Translations under genes and position numbers: made by a program | The notes under the pieces: model-generated | The model's database searches: none | Told to the model about the DNA's origin: nothing | The model's input: the letters and a program-made list of their open reading frames with translations, nothing else | Part shown: positions 24,610 through 34,422 of the stretch, piece by piece | Position numbering within the stretch: the stretch's first letter is position 1 | Layout: each line of letters starts with the position of its first letter | Source: Suilimivivens aceti | GTDB lineage: Bacteria; Bacillota; Clostridia; Lachnospirales; Lachnospiraceae | Length of the DNA: 64,000 nucleotides | Assembly: GCF_025567405.1 (NCBI RefSeq) | Contig: NZ_JAOQKJ010000003.1 | Span: 1-64,000 of the forward strand | Direction of reading: 5' to 3'

Positions 24610-26250
24610 ATGATACAGGCAATCAATGTAACCTACAGAGTTGGAAAAAAAGCATTATTTGAAGATGTAAACATCAAATTTACCGAAGGCAACTGCTACG
24701 GACTGATCGGTGCCAATGGGGCCGGAAAGTCTACCTTTTTAAAGATCCTCTCCGGACAGCTTGAAACTACAAACGGTGAAATCGTGATCACACCAGGACA
24801 GCGTCTCTCCGTTCTTGAGCAGGATCACTTTAAATATGACGAATATCCTGTTATGGATGTTGTTATCATGGGAAATGAACGCCTTTATGAGATCATGAAG
24901 GAAAAGGATGCCATCTATGCCAAGGAAGATTTCTCCGATGAGGACGGTATCCGTGCCAGCGAGCTGGAGGCTGAATTTGCAGAAATGGACGGCTGGGAGG
25001 CAGAATCCAATGCCGCTACCCTGTTAAACGGTCTTGGTATTGATCCAGAGTACCACTACTCCCTGATGAAGGATCTGAATGGTAATGAAAAGGTAAAGGT
25101 TCTCCTTGCAAGAGCCCTCTTCGGAAATCCGGATATCCTTCTTCTCGACGAGCCTACAAACCACCTGGATCTGGATGCGATTGCATGGCTTGAGGAATTC
25201 CTGATCAATTTTGAAAATACAGTCATTGTTGTATCCCATGACCGTTACTTCTTAAATAAGGTATGTACCCATACCGCAGACATCGACTATGGCAAGATCC
25301 AGCTCTATGCCGGAAACTACGATTTCTGGTATGAATCCAGCCAGCTGCTGATCAAGCAGATGAAGGAAGCCAACAAGAAAAAGGAAGAAAAGATCAAGGA
25401 GCTGCAGGAATTTATTTCCCGTTTCTCTGCAAATGCAAGTAAATCCAAGCAGGCTACCAGCCGTAAGCGTGCACTGGAAAAAATTGAGCTGGATGAGATC
25501 AGACCCTCCAGCAGAAAATATCCTTATATTGATTTCCGTCCGGAACGTGAAATCGGAAATGAAGTTCTTTCTGTTGACAATCTGACCAAGACCATCAATG
25601 GCGAAAAGGTACTGGATCACATTTCCTTTATCCTCGGACACGATGACAAGGTCGCTTTTGTAGGCGGAAATGAACAGGCCAAAACCGTTCTTTTCAAGAT
25701 CCTTATGGGTGAAATGGAGCCGGATGAAGGTACCTACAAATGGGGAGTTACCACTTCCCAGGCTTACTTCCCCAAGGACAACACAGAAGAATTTGACAAT
25801 GATTATACGATCGTAGACTGGCTTACCGGCTACTCTCCCATCAAGGACGTTACCTATGTCCGTGGGTTCCTGGGACGTATGCTTTTTGCCGGAGAAGACG
25901 GTGTGAAAAAGGTAAAGGTTCTCTCCGGAGGTGAGAAGGTAAGATGTCTTCTTTCCAAAATGATGATCAGCGGTGCCAACTGCCTGATCCTGGATGAGCC
26001 AACTAACCACCTCGACATGGAATCCATCACTGCCCTGAACAACGGACTGATCAAATTCCCCGGCGTGGCTCTTTTCTCCTGTCATGACCACCAGTTTGTC
26101 GAGACAACCGCAAACCGTATTATGGAGATCCTTCCAAATGGAACCCTGATCGACAAGATCACTACCTACGACGAATATCTGGCAAGTGATGAAATGGCCA
26201 GAAAGAGAACAGTTTATACCAAACAGGACGAAGACGAAGAGGATAACTAA
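24610..26250 (+). CDS. ABC-F family ATPase (YbiT-like)
   Basis: 546 residues, two nucleotide-binding domains and no membrane part, as in ABC-F translation factors that act at the ribosomal E site. Domain 1 has Walker A GANGAGKST (about 34-42) and Walker B ILLLDEPTNH, but its signature reads LNGNEK rather than LSGGE. The linker is charged and long (KQMKEANKKKEEK). Domain 2 has a degenerate Walker A (GGNEQAKT) with an intact LSGGEK and Walker B (LILDEPTNHLD). The unusual loops look like a subgroup trait rather than damage. It could be housekeeping or could protect ribosomes. It starts 9 bases before a PHP-HAD gene's leader on the same strand. Confidence 0.9.
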   Translation: MIQAINVTYRVGKKALFEDVNIKFTEGNCYGLIGANGAGKSTFLKILSGQLETTNGEIVITPGQRLSVLEQDHFKYDEYPVMDVVIMGNERLYEIMKEKDAIYAKEDFSDEDGIRASELEAEFAEMDGWEAESNAATLLNGLGIDPEYHYSLMKDLNGNEKVKVLLARALFGNPDILLLDEPTNHLDLDAIAWLEEFLINFENTVIVVSHDRYFLNKVCTHTADIDYGKIQLYAGNYDFWYESSQLLIKQMKEANKKKEEKIKELQEFISRFSANASKSKQATSRKRALEKIELDEIRPSSRKYPYIDFRPEREIGNEVLSVDNLTKTINGEKVLDHISFILGHDDKVAFVGGNEQAKTVLFKILMGEMEPDEGTYKWGVTTSQAYFPKDNTEEFDNDYTIVDWLTGYSPIKDVTYVRGFLGRMLFAGEDGVKKVKVLSGGEKVRCLLSKMMISGANCLILDEPTNHLDMESITALNNGLIKFPGVALFSCHDHQFVETTANRIMEILPNGTLIDKITTYDEYLASDEMARKRTVYTKQDEDEEDN

Positions 26251-26258
26251 AAGCTTTT

Positions 26259-27938
26259 ATGAATATTGTAGATTTACATGTACATTCCACCAAATCCGAT
26301 GGCAGCTATACCCCTTCCGAACTGGTTGAACATGCCATAGAAAAGGGACTTTCTGCCTTTGCTCTGACAGATCACGACACCACCGCCGGTATTGATGAAG
26401 CCATTGCGGCTGCGGCAGGCAAGCCCATTGAAGTAATTCCCGGCATCGAATTTTCTTCTGAATATGAGGGACGGGATATCCACATCATAGGCCTGTATCT
26501 GGACTATAAGAGTGACTTCTTTCAGAGAAGGCTGGTAAACTTTGTCAATGGCAGGATCATGCGGAATCAGGAAATGTGCAGACGGCTTCAGGAGCATGGC
26601 GTTGCCATTACTTATGAAGAACTGGTTTCAGAATTTCCGGGCAGTGTCATTACCAGAGCCCATTACGCCAGATATCTGCTTTCCCACGGCTATGTTAAAA
26701 GCCTGAAGGAGGCCTTTGACCGCTATGTTGGTGACAACGCCCCCTGCTTTGTTCCAAGGAAAAAGATCACACCCATGCGGGCTGTGGAAATCATCCTGAA
26801 GGCAGGCGGTATTCCCATACTGGCGCATCCAATTCTGTATCATATGAGCAGCGCCCGCCTTGATAAGCTCGTTGCTTCCCTGAAGGAAGTCGGCCTTATC
26901 GGGATCGAGGCCATTTACAGTACCTATGCTCCCAGCGAGGAAAGGGAAATACGCCGGCTGGCTGAAAGGTATGATCTCTGTATCAGCGGTGGCTCCGATT
27001 TTCACGGCAGTGCCAAGCCCGGCCTTGATCTGGCTACCGGTTATGGCAGGCTGTTTATCCCGGAGGAGGTTCTTGTGAACCTGAAAAGAAAGCATGCGGA
27101 AATGAAAGCCCATCCGGAGGCTTTCCACAGAAATAAAATACTCTTTACCGATCTGGACGGTACCTTTTTAAATAAGGAAAAACAGATCGGCGATTATACC
27201 AGAGAGGTCATGGATACCTTTACAAAAGCCGGCAACAAGCTTGTGCTCTGCTCCGGCCGGGATATCAACAGTGTCCGCAGCGTAAAGGAATACCTGCACC
27301 TAGATTACCCGGGAATGTATCTGATCGGCTATAACGGCGGCCAGATCGTGGAATGCGATACTGGAAAGACACTTTACCGGATTGCGCTTACCTATGAACA
27401 GGTATGTCATATCCGGGAAGCTGCCAGCCAGCATGGTCTCCACTTCCATACCTACAGCGATACCAATATCCTCTCTCCCTGCGATGATGAGGAGCTGCAC
27501 TTTTATCAGCGTACGATCAAGACCCCTGTCATCTTCAGCCAGGATCTCCATGAGATCAGGGACTGTGGTGCCTGCAAGTGTCTTGTGATCGCCATTGACA
27601 GACATGAAGAGCTGGAAGCCTTTGTCAGGGATCTTTCGTCGTGGGCTGAGCAGGAACAGATCACCATGGTATTTTCCAATAATAACTACCTGGAGATTTT
27701 CCCCTCTGCTTCAGGCAAGGGAGCTGCTGTCAGAAAGCTCTGCGAGCTTTTAAATATCAGTCCGCTGCTGTCTATTGCTGCAGGGGATGCGGAAAATGAT
27801 ATTTCCATGATCGAGGCAGCCGGGATCGGTATCGCCATGTACAATGCCTCTGATGATGTCAAAGCAGCTGCTACCATGGTCACTGCTTTGGATAATAACC
27901 ACGATGGCCTTGCCCGGGAGCTGCTTGATTTGGTCTAA
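26259..27938 (+). CDS. PHP phosphoesterase fused to Cof-type HAD phosphatase
   Basis: 559 residues. Residues 1-285 form a PHP domain (DLHVHSTKSDGS, LTDHD at 36-40, AHP at 189-191, GSDFHG at 245-250) like YciV/TrpH nucleoside phosphatases. From residue 294 a Cof-type HAD-IIB hydrolase begins (LFTDLDGTFLN with nucleophile Asp298, CSGRD near 327, GDAENDISM near 509). Both active sites look complete. The linker is short and there is no internal start signal. Probably two linked steps of phosphate removal from nucleotides or sugar phosphates. The gene begins 8 bases after the ABC-F stop, so the two are cotranscribed. Confidence 0.9.
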   Translation: MNIVDLHVHSTKSDGSYTPSELVEHAIEKGLSAFALTDHDTTAGIDEAIAAAAGKPIEVIPGIEFSSEYEGRDIHIIGLYLDYKSDFFQRRLVNFVNGRIMRNQEMCRRLQEHGVAITYEELVSEFPGSVITRAHYARYLLSHGYVKSLKEAFDRYVGDNAPCFVPRKKITPMRAVEIILKAGGIPILAHPILYHMSSARLDKLVASLKEVGLIGIEAIYSTYAPSEEREIRRLAERYDLCISGGSDFHGSAKPGLDLATGYGRLFIPEEVLVNLKRKHAEMKAHPEAFHRNKILFTDLDGTFLNKEKQIGDYTREVMDTFTKAGNKLVLCSGRDINSVRSVKEYLHLDYPGMYLIGYNGGQIVECDTGKTLYRIALTYEQVCHIREAASQHGLHFHTYSDTNILSPCDDEELHFYQRTIKTPVIFSQDLHEIRDCGACKCLVIAIDRHEELEAFVRDLSSWAEQEQITMVFSNNNYLEIFPSASGKGAAVRKLCELLNISPLLSIAAGDAENDISMIEAAGIGIAMYNASDDVKAAATMVTALDNNHDGLARELLDLV

Positions 27939-28002
27939 TTATTATATTTTTCCTGTTAATTTGTGAGATTCAAAAAATTTTATATTTTTTTGTAATTTCC
28001 TC

Positions 28003-28031
28003 TTGCATTATTCTTCTAAGTATAGTAATAT
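28003..28031 (+). promoter_or_regulatory. Promoter of the tRNA-Glu gene
   Basis: -35 TTGCAT (28003-28008), 17-base spacer, -10 TAATAT (28026-28031), 27 bases before the tRNA. Confidence 0.65.
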
Positions 28032-28058
28032 AAGCAAGTACGGTACGTGAGTACCTGT

Positions 28059-28130
28059 GGCTCGTTGGTCAAGCGGTTAAGACGCTGCCCTCTCACGGCA
28101 GAATCAGCGGTTCGATTCCGCTACGAGCTG
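28059..28130 (+). tRNA. tRNA-Glu (anticodon CTC)
   Basis: A complete cloverleaf. The acceptor stem GGCTCGT pairs with ACGAGCT (one G-T pair), the D stem is GTC/GAC, the anticodon stem CTGCC/GGCAG encloses the loop CTCTCAC with anticodon CTC, and the T stem AGCGG/CCGCT holds TTCGATT. The 3' CCA is not encoded. It is a single gene with its own promoter and terminator. Confidence 0.96.
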
Positions 28131-28132
28131 CT

Positions 28133-28164
28133 AAAGCACTGAAAGAGATTTCAGTGCTTTTTTT
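28133..28164 (+). terminator. Terminator of the tRNA-Glu gene
   Basis: A perfect 12-bp stem (AAAGCACTGAAA with its complement), GAGA loop, then a run of T. It starts two bases after the tRNA. Confidence 0.92.
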
Positions 28165-28235
28165 GTGTAACAATACAGACAGACTGATCTGCTGGTTTTC
28201 CCCTCAGAGTTTCTACTCAGATTTTCATCTACTGT

Positions 28236-28264
28236 TTGCGATGTACCAGGGAATATGTTACACT
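28236..28264 (+). promoter_or_regulatory. Promoter of the DegV gene
   Basis: -35 TTGCGA (28236-28241), 17-base spacer, -10 TACACT (28259-28264), about 38 bases before the start codon. GAAAGGAGC precedes the gene. Confidence 0.6.
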
Positions 28265-28302
28265 TTATGTGTTAATGTAACTGAAAGGAGCTTACTTAGA
28301 CT

Positions 28303-29190
28303 ATGGCTGATTACGTACTGAGCTGCTGTTCCACAGCAGATTTATCAAAAGAATACTTTACCACACGTGATATTAAATATGTCTGCTTCCATTTTGAACT
28401 TGGAGGCACTGAATATCTCGATGATCTTGGAACTTCCGTTCCCCCGGCAGAGCTATACCGCCGCATGGTTGCCGGTGAAGGCACGAAAACCTCTCAGGTT
28501 CCCGTCAAGGAATATGAAGATTTGTTTGAAGAATCCCTTTCCCAGGGAAAAGATGTGATCCATCTTACCCTCTCCTCCGGTATTTCCGGAAGCTATAATT
28601 CTGCCTGTATAGCCAGGGACGAAATGCAGGAGAAATACCCAGACAGGAAGATTTATGTGATCGACTCTCTTGCTGCTTCCAGCGGTTATGGTCTTTTAGT
28701 TGACGCCGCTGCTGACAGACGTGACGAAGGAATGAACATTGATGACCTGTATACATGGATTGAAGAAAACAAGCTTCGTATCCACCACTGGTTCTTCTCC
28801 ACTGATCTGACCTTCTATATCAGGGGAGGCCGTGTTTCCAAAACAGCCGGTTTTATCGGAACGATCATGAACATATGTCCTCTCTTAAATGTAAGTAATG
28901 AAGGGAAGCTGATCCCCAGGGAAAAGATCCGTACCAAGAAAAAAGTGATCAGACGGATCGTTGATCTGATGAGAGAAAATGCAGACAACGGTACTGATTA
29001 TACTGGCAAATGCTTTATCAGCCAGTCTGAGAGCATGGACGATGCCAAAGCTGTTGCTGATCTCATTGAAGCCGAATTTCCAAAGCTTGACGGCAAGGTG
29101 CAGATCTACCCTATCGGTGCTACGATCGGCAGCCACACAGGTCCTGGAACTGTCGCACTGTTCTTCTTTGGTAAAAAGAGAGAAAATTAG
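28303..29190 (+). CDS. DegV family fatty-acid-binding protein
   Basis: 295 residues, normal length. DegV proteins bind a fatty acid between two domains and can serve as FakB subunits, presenting it to the kinase FakA for phosphorylation. Conserved parts are TSQVPVKEY near 62-70, the LSSGISGSYNSA loop near 90-101, VIDSLAASSGYG, and IGSHTGPGTVALFF at the C-terminus. It is monocistronic, with its own promoter and terminator. Which fatty acid it binds cannot be read from sequence. Confidence 0.93.
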   Translation: MADYVLSCCSTADLSKEYFTTRDIKYVCFHFELGGTEYLDDLGTSVPPAELYRRMVAGEGTKTSQVPVKEYEDLFEESLSQGKDVIHLTLSSGISGSYNSACIARDEMQEKYPDRKIYVIDSLAASSGYGLLVDAAADRRDEGMNIDDLYTWIEENKLRIHHWFFSTDLTFYIRGGRVSKTAGFIGTIMNICPLLNVSNEGKLIPREKIRTKKKVIRRIVDLMRENADNGTDYTGKCFISQSESMDDAKAVADLIEAEFPKLDGKVQIYPIGATIGSHTGPGTVALFFFGKKREN

Positions 29191-29194
29191 AAGT

Positions 29195-29229
29195 AAAAGG
29201 CATAGCCGCACTAGTGACTATGCCTTTTT
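29195..29229. terminator. Bidirectional terminator between DegV and mntP
   Basis: AAAAGGCATAG pairs perfectly with CTATGCCTTTT around a 12-base loop, flanked by A and T runs on both sides. It serves the converging DegV (+) and mntP (-) genes. Confidence 0.88.
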
Positions 29230-29240
29230 CCAGCTTCTGT

Positions 29241-29795
29241 TTATAAAATTCCAAGTCCTTCCAGCAGGATCTTCGCTCCGATCACGATCAGAATAATTCC
29301 TCCGCAGACCTCTGCCTTCGCCTTATATTTCAGTCCAAACAGGCTTCCGATCTTGACTCCGGCCGCTGAACACAAGAACGTGATCGTTCCGATGAACAGA
29401 ACCGCATAAATGATATTTACCTCAAGAAAAGCAAAGGTAACACCTACCGCCAGTGCATCGATGCTGGTTGCAATTGCAAGAAGCAACATTGACTTCACAG
29501 TCATGGAATTGTCTACCTTTTCCTCACTCTTTGACTCCCGGATCATATTCACCCCAATAAACGCCAGAAGAACAAAGGCGATCCAATGTGAATACTTCGT
29601 AACCATGTCTGTGAAAAAGCTTCCCAGAAAATACCCGGTCAGCGGCATCAGTGCCTGAAAGCCGCCAAACCATGCGCCTGCAATGCACATGTGCTTCCAG
29701 CTGATTTTCCCCAGTGACAAGCCCTTACAGATCGATACAGCAAATGCATCCATTGACAATCCGATTGCCAGTACAAACAACTCTGTAATTCCCAT
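29241..29795 (-). CDS. mntP: Manganese efflux pump MntP
   Basis: 184 residues from ATG 29795, chosen for its GAGGAATTG site; an in-frame ATG at 29840 overlaps the polC stop. Six membrane segments, with the two family motifs ALGLSMDAFAVS-like (AIGLSMDAFAVS) near residue 11 and IATSIDALAVG near 107, whose Asp residues carry Mn2+. It exports Mn2+ from the cytoplasm. It follows polC directly on the same strand. No yybP-ykoY riboswitch is seen upstream, so it probably relies on read-through from the polC transcript. Confidence 0.93.
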   Translation of the reverse strand: MGITELFVLAIGLSMDAFAVSICKGLSLGKISWKHMCIAGAWFGGFQALMPLTGYFLGSFFTDMVTKYSHWIAFVLLAFIGVNMIRESKSEEKVDNSMTVKSMLLLAIATSIDALAVGVTFAFLEVNIIYAVLFIGTITFLCSAAGVKIGSLFGLKYKAKAEVCGGIILIVIGAKILLEGLGIL

Positions 29796-29836
29796 TTTCA
29801 ATTCCTCACAATCCACGGACAGCAGCTGAACCGTCA

Positions 29837-32800
29837 TCATACAAAATCAAACAGACTGATCTGATTGGACTCCGGCAGCTTGCCGAGAAGGTTCAGGGAA
29901 TCCATCAGCTCCACAATCGTCTTGGACACCTTGGTCCGTTGCCGGAAGTCATCCTTTGACAGGAATGGTCCATCCTTTGCAGCCTCCACAATGGCATCCG
30001 CCGCAGCTTCTCCGAGCCCATCAATACTGTTTAAGGAAGGCATCAGCTTACCATCTACGATCTGAAAGCTTCTGGACTTGGCTGAAAAAATATCGATCGG
30101 AATAAAGTCATAGCCTCTGGCATACATTTCCAAAACGATCTTCATATCCTTTAAAGACGCCTGTTCCTTTTGGGAAAGGGTATCCTCTCTCTTCTTGTAA
30201 TCCGCCATGACATTTTTCAGATGCTGCATACCCTGACACATCAGCTCATAGGAGAAGGCCTTGGCACGTATGGAGAAAAAGGCTGCATAATATGCCAGCG
30301 GATAATTGATCTTACAATATGCGATTCTCCATGCCATCATAACATAGGCCGCCGCATGAGCCTTTGGAAACATGTACTTGATCTTCTTACAGGAAGCAAT
30401 ATACCAGTCCGGCACATCCTTTTCCTTCATGGCTGCCTCGAATTCCGGCTTTAAGCCCTTACCCTTTCTTACACTCTCCATAATGGTAAAGGAAAGGGCA
30501 CTGTCTACCCCCTTATTGATCAGATAGATCATAATATCATCACGGCAGCAGATGCAATGTGAAATATCCGCTGTGCCTTCCAGGATCAGTGTCTGGGCAT
30601 TGCCAAGCCATACATCGGTACCATGACCAAGTCCTGAAATACGGATCAGGTCAGAGAAGCATTTGGGCTTGGTATCAAGGAGCATCTGGATAACAAAATC
30701 TGTACCAAACTCCGGGATTCCAAGAGAGCCTACCGGGCACCCGTCAATATCGTCCGGTGTGATCCTAAGGGCACTGGTATTCTGAAACAGAGACATAACA
30801 CCCGGATCATCCAGTGGAATCGTAGTCGGATCGATCCCGGTCAGATCCTGCAGCATACGGATCATGGTAGGATCATCATGGCCGAGAATATCAAGCTTTA
30901 ACAGGTTATGGTCAATGGAGTGATAATCAAAATGAGTCGTGACAATATCTGTCGTCATATCATTTGCCGGATGCTGCACCGGCGTAAAGGAATTGATATC
31001 CTCTCCCACAGGCAGCACGATAATACCGCCTGGATGCTGACCGGTACTTCTCCTGACACCGGTACATCCGAGCACGATCCGGTTGATTTCACAGGAACGT
31101 TTCCTCTTTCCCCTTTCCTCATAATAATTTTTCACATAACCATAAGCCGTCTTATCTGCCAGGGTTCCTACTGTACCGGCACGATATGTCTGTCCGGCGC
31201 CAAAAATAACCTCTGTATATTTATGAGCCTTACTCTGATACTCTCCAGAGAAATTCAGGTCAATATCCGGCTCCTTGTCTCCCTTGAATCCAAGAAAGGT
31301 CTCAAAGGGAATATCAAATCCATCCTTTACAAGGGGTTTTCCGCATACCGGACAGATCTTATCCGGCATATCGCACCCGGCATTTCCGGCAAAGGCCTTT
31401 ACCTCCGGGGAGTCAAAATCATAATAGTGGCAATTCGGACACCGGTAATGGGCGCTCAGGGAATTAACCTCTGTAATACCAGCCATGAATGCCACAAGAG
31501 AGGATCCTACCGATCCTCTGGAGCCTACCAGATAACCATCCTCCACAGACTTCCACACCAGCTTCTGTGCAATGATATACATAACCGCAAATCCGTTGCT
31601 GATAATGGAGTGCAGCTCCTTGTCCAGACGATCCTTTACGATAGCTGGCAGCTCCTCGCCATACAGCTCGTGTGCTTTATTGTAACAGATCTCCGTCAGT
31701 GTCTTATCACTGTCCGGAATGACAGGCGGACACTTGTCCGGTCTTACCGGACTCATGACATCGATTCTGTCGGCAATCTTATTGGTATTGGTGATCACCA
31801 CTTCCCTTGCCTTGTCACTGCCAAGGTATTCAAACTCCTTCAGCATTTCCTCTGTTGTCCTAAGATACAGCGGCGCCTGGTTATCAGCATCATCAAAGCC
31901 CTTTCCTGCCATGATGATCCTCCGGTAGACCTCATCCTCCGGATCCAGGAAATGGACATCACAGGTTGCCACCACAGGCTTGTTGAACTCTTCTCCAAGT
32001 GCTACGATTCTGCGGTTAAAGTCCATGATATCCTCTTCACTGTTTACTGCAGGAACCTTGGGAGAATCAATCATAAAGTGATTATTGCCAAGAGGCTGGA
32101 TCTCCAGATAGTCATAAAAGTTCACGATCCTGGCAATCTCCTCCTCTGCCTTGCCATCCAGAAGCGCCCTGTACAGCTCGCCGGCCTCACAGGCACTGCC
32201 AAGGATAAGACCCTCCCTGTATTTCAAAAGAAGGCTCTTTGGCACCCTGGGATGTCTGTTAAAATACTGAAGATGGGAAGCCGAAACCAGCCTGTACAGA
32301 TTTTCCCTCCCGATATTATTCTCTGCCAGGATGATCGCATGATAACTGGTCAGCTTTTTGATGATATCCGGACTGGATTCCCCAAGGGCATTGATTCTGG
32401 AAAGAGTGTCCGCTCCCCGTTCTCTCAGCATGGCTGAAAACTTCAAAAAAATATGAGCCGTACACTCTGCATCATCCACAGCACGGTGATGATTCTCCAG
32501 CGAGATGGAAAGTGTCTTTGCTACTGCATCCAGTGTATGCTTGGCCTGGTGTGTCAGAAGCACTCTGGCAATTCCCAGTGTATCCACGAAGGTAAACTTA
32601 CGTGAAAGCCCCTGTCTTTTGGCATTTTCCATGATAAAGCTCATATCAAAATTGGCATTATGCGCTACCAGCACAGCATCCTGGCAGAAATCCAGGAACT
32701 GTGGCAGTATCACCTCAATGGGAGGGGCATCCATAACCATGGAGTCATTGATACTGGTCAGCTTTTCTATTTCAAAGGGGATCGGTACTCCCGGGTTCAC

Positions 32801-34405
32801 AAAAACGGAAAACCGGTCTGTGATCTCTCCCTGCTGGATCTTAACTGCACCAATCTCTATGATCTTATTATTCACAGGAGAAAATCCCGTTGTCTCGATA
32901 TCAAATACGACAAAATCTGCATTCAGATCCTGTCCCTCATCTCCGGTAACGATCTCCTTGAGATCATCTACCAGATAGGCTTCCATTCCATATATGACCT
33001 TAAAGAAATCCTGCTTATCCGGATTCGGGTCACCTGCTTCGATCCGCTTTGCCTTTTCTGCCTTCCACAGATCCTCCCACACATGATTGGCATCCGGGAA
33101 GGACTGCACAACCCCATGATCCGTAATGGCAATCGCCGGGTGTCCCCATTTATAGGCACGTTTTACAATATCCTTGGCTTCGGATACGCCATCCATATCA
33201 CTCATCTTGGTGTGGCAGTGAAGCTCCACCCTCTTCTGCACACTGGTATCACTTCTTGATGTTGTAAAGTCCGGGATCTTCTTAATACCGGCTATAGATC
33301 CAATAGTCAGCTCATTATCAAACCGGTCGATCATGGTCACACCCTTCAGCTTGACAAAGGCTCCTGCCTTCATCTCTGCTGTGATCTCCTTCACCTGATC
33401 ATTTCTGGCAAACATCTTGATCGTCATGGTATCGGTAAAATCTGTCACATCAAACATCAGAATGGTCTTCTCATTCTTGATCTCACGGCTGTCATAACGG
33501 ATGATCTTACCACGGATCACTATCTCTCCCATATCTCCGATAATTTCTTCAATGGGTATCGCCTCTTCTTCAAAGTCACGTCCATAGATCACATCCGGAT
33601 TATCAGAACGCTTTACAGACCGGTTAAAATCACCCTTCTTAAAGTCACCTTTTTTGAATTCACCCTTTTTAAACTCCTGTTTTCCGGGTGCACCTTCGGA
33701 AGGTCTTCCAGATGCTTTCATCTCCGGTGTCCCTGCTTTCACTTCCACATCTCCTGGCTTACCTTCTGTACCGGTGCCTGTCATCACTGGCTGCATATCT
33801 CCTTTAGACAGTCCGTCTTTACTGCCGTAAACTCTCGCCGTGATCTCTGCTACCTGTCTGGCGATCTGAAGCTCATCCTCTTCCTTATATTTACCGGTCT
33901 TCTTTGCCTTATAAGCTGCTGTAATATGAACTGCAAATCCACACCTTTCATTAAGGATCTTCTGCAGGATACGGATCAGTTCATCCTTCCGGCTTCTTGC
34001 CGGAACCGTATCATCAATGGTCAGATGGATCTCCCTCTCGTCAGGATAGGAAATATCTGCCCCTTTGAAAATATTATATTCTACCGGACTGTAATTCTTC
34101 AGTTCAAGCAGAATGCTGTCCCTGTACAGCTCCATCAGCTTCTCCGGCGTATACTGACCTGAAAGCTGGAACCTTTCATACAGCTTTACCCTGACTGTAT
34201 AATCCTGGAAAAACTGCTTTTTTATCTCGTTTTCAACCTTCAGGACATTTTCCTTCTGGATCAGATGACGGGAAAGAAAGGTGACCCTGATAAGCTCCCT
34301 GCTCTTTGTCGTGGTCACCTTTTCGATCTCAGTCTGTTCAAACAGATCCTGATTTTTCTGATCTAATTTCAGTTTAGGAAATACCTCAAAAAACTGTTTT
34401 CCCAT
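29837..34405 (-). CDS. polC: DNA polymerase III alpha subunit, PolC type
   Basis: 1522 residues, somewhat longer than the B. subtilis enzyme. Main replicative polymerase of Firmicutes. Order: N-terminal domain; a low-complexity linker with FKKGE/FKKGD repeats (244-260); an OB fold (about 295-370); a PHP domain (HCHTKMSDMDG near 396); a DnaQ-like 3'-5' exonuclease (FDIETTGFSP at 501-510, HNANFDMSF); polymerase core with RGSVGSSLVAFM and PDIDLNFSGEYQ carrying catalytic Asp residues; and a C-terminal zinc and duplex-binding part. Follows ispG with 17 bases between. Frame intact. Confidence 0.98.
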   Translation of the reverse strand: MGKQFFEVFPKLKLDQKNQDLFEQTEIEKVTTTKSRELIRVTFLSRHLIQKENVLKVENEIKKQFFQDYTVRVKLYERFQLSGQYTPEKLMELYRDSILLELKNYSPVEYNIFKGADISYPDEREIHLTIDDTVPARSRKDELIRILQKILNERCGFAVHITAAYKAKKTGKYKEEDELQIARQVAEITARVYGSKDGLSKGDMQPVMTGTGTEGKPGDVEVKAGTPEMKASGRPSEGAPGKQEFKKGEFKKGDFKKGDFNRSVKRSDNPDVIYGRDFEEEAIPIEEIIGDMGEIVIRGKIIRYDSREIKNEKTILMFDVTDFTDTMTIKMFARNDQVKEITAEMKAGAFVKLKGVTMIDRFDNELTIGSIAGIKKIPDFTTSRSDTSVQKRVELHCHTKMSDMDGVSEAKDIVKRAYKWGHPAIAITDHGVVQSFPDANHVWEDLWKAEKAKRIEAGDPNPDKQDFFKVIYGMEAYLVDDLKEIVTGDEGQDLNADFVVFDIETTGFSPVNNKIIEIGAVKIQQGEITDRFSVFVNPGVPIPFEIEKLTSINDSMVMDAPPIEVILPQFLDFCQDAVLVAHNANFDMSFIMENAKRQGLSRKFTFVDTLGIARVLLTHQAKHTLDAVAKTLSISLENHHRAVDDAECTAHIFLKFSAMLRERGADTLSRINALGESSPDIIKKLTSYHAIILAENNIGRENLYRLVSASHLQYFNRHPRVPKSLLLKYREGLILGSACEAGELYRALLDGKAEEEIARIVNFYDYLEIQPLGNNHFMIDSPKVPAVNSEEDIMDFNRRIVALGEEFNKPVVATCDVHFLDPEDEVYRRIIMAGKGFDDADNQAPLYLRTTEEMLKEFEYLGSDKAREVVITNTNKIADRIDVMSPVRPDKCPPVIPDSDKTLTEICYNKAHELYGEELPAIVKDRLDKELHSIISNGFAVMYIIAQKLVWKSVEDGYLVGSRGSVGSSLVAFMAGITEVNSLSAHYRCPNCHYYDFDSPEVKAFAGNAGCDMPDKICPVCGKPLVKDGFDIPFETFLGFKGDKEPDIDLNFSGEYQSKAHKYTEVIFGAGQTYRAGTVGTLADKTAYGYVKNYYEERGKRKRSCEINRIVLGCTGVRRSTGQHPGGIIVLPVGEDINSFTPVQHPANDMTTDIVTTHFDYHSIDHNLLKLDILGHDDPTMIRMLQDLTGIDPTTIPLDDPGVMSLFQNTSALRITPDDIDGCPVGSLGIPEFGTDFVIQMLLDTKPKCFSDLIRISGLGHGTDVWLGNAQTLILEGTADISHCICCRDDIMIYLINKGVDSALSFTIMESVRKGKGLKPEFEAAMKEKDVPDWYIASCKKIKYMFPKAHAAAYVMMAWRIAYCKINYPLAYYAAFFSIRAKAFSYELMCQGMQHLKNVMADYKKREDTLSQKEQASLKDMKIVLEMYARGYDFIPIDIFSAKSRSFQIVDGKLMPSLNSIDGLGEAAADAIVEAAKDGPFLSKDDFRQRTKVSKTIVELMDSLNLLGKLPESNQISLFDFV

Positions 34406-34422
34406 ACCTTACCTCTGTTTCT

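Noticed and set aside
25252..26091. 279-residue open frame on the minus strand
   Set aside because: It is a mirror of the ABC-F gene without a start signal or recognisable domain.
30908..32437. 509-residue open frame on the plus strand
   Set aside because: It lies entirely opposite the conserved polymerase core of polC, with no ribosome binding site and no domain sense.
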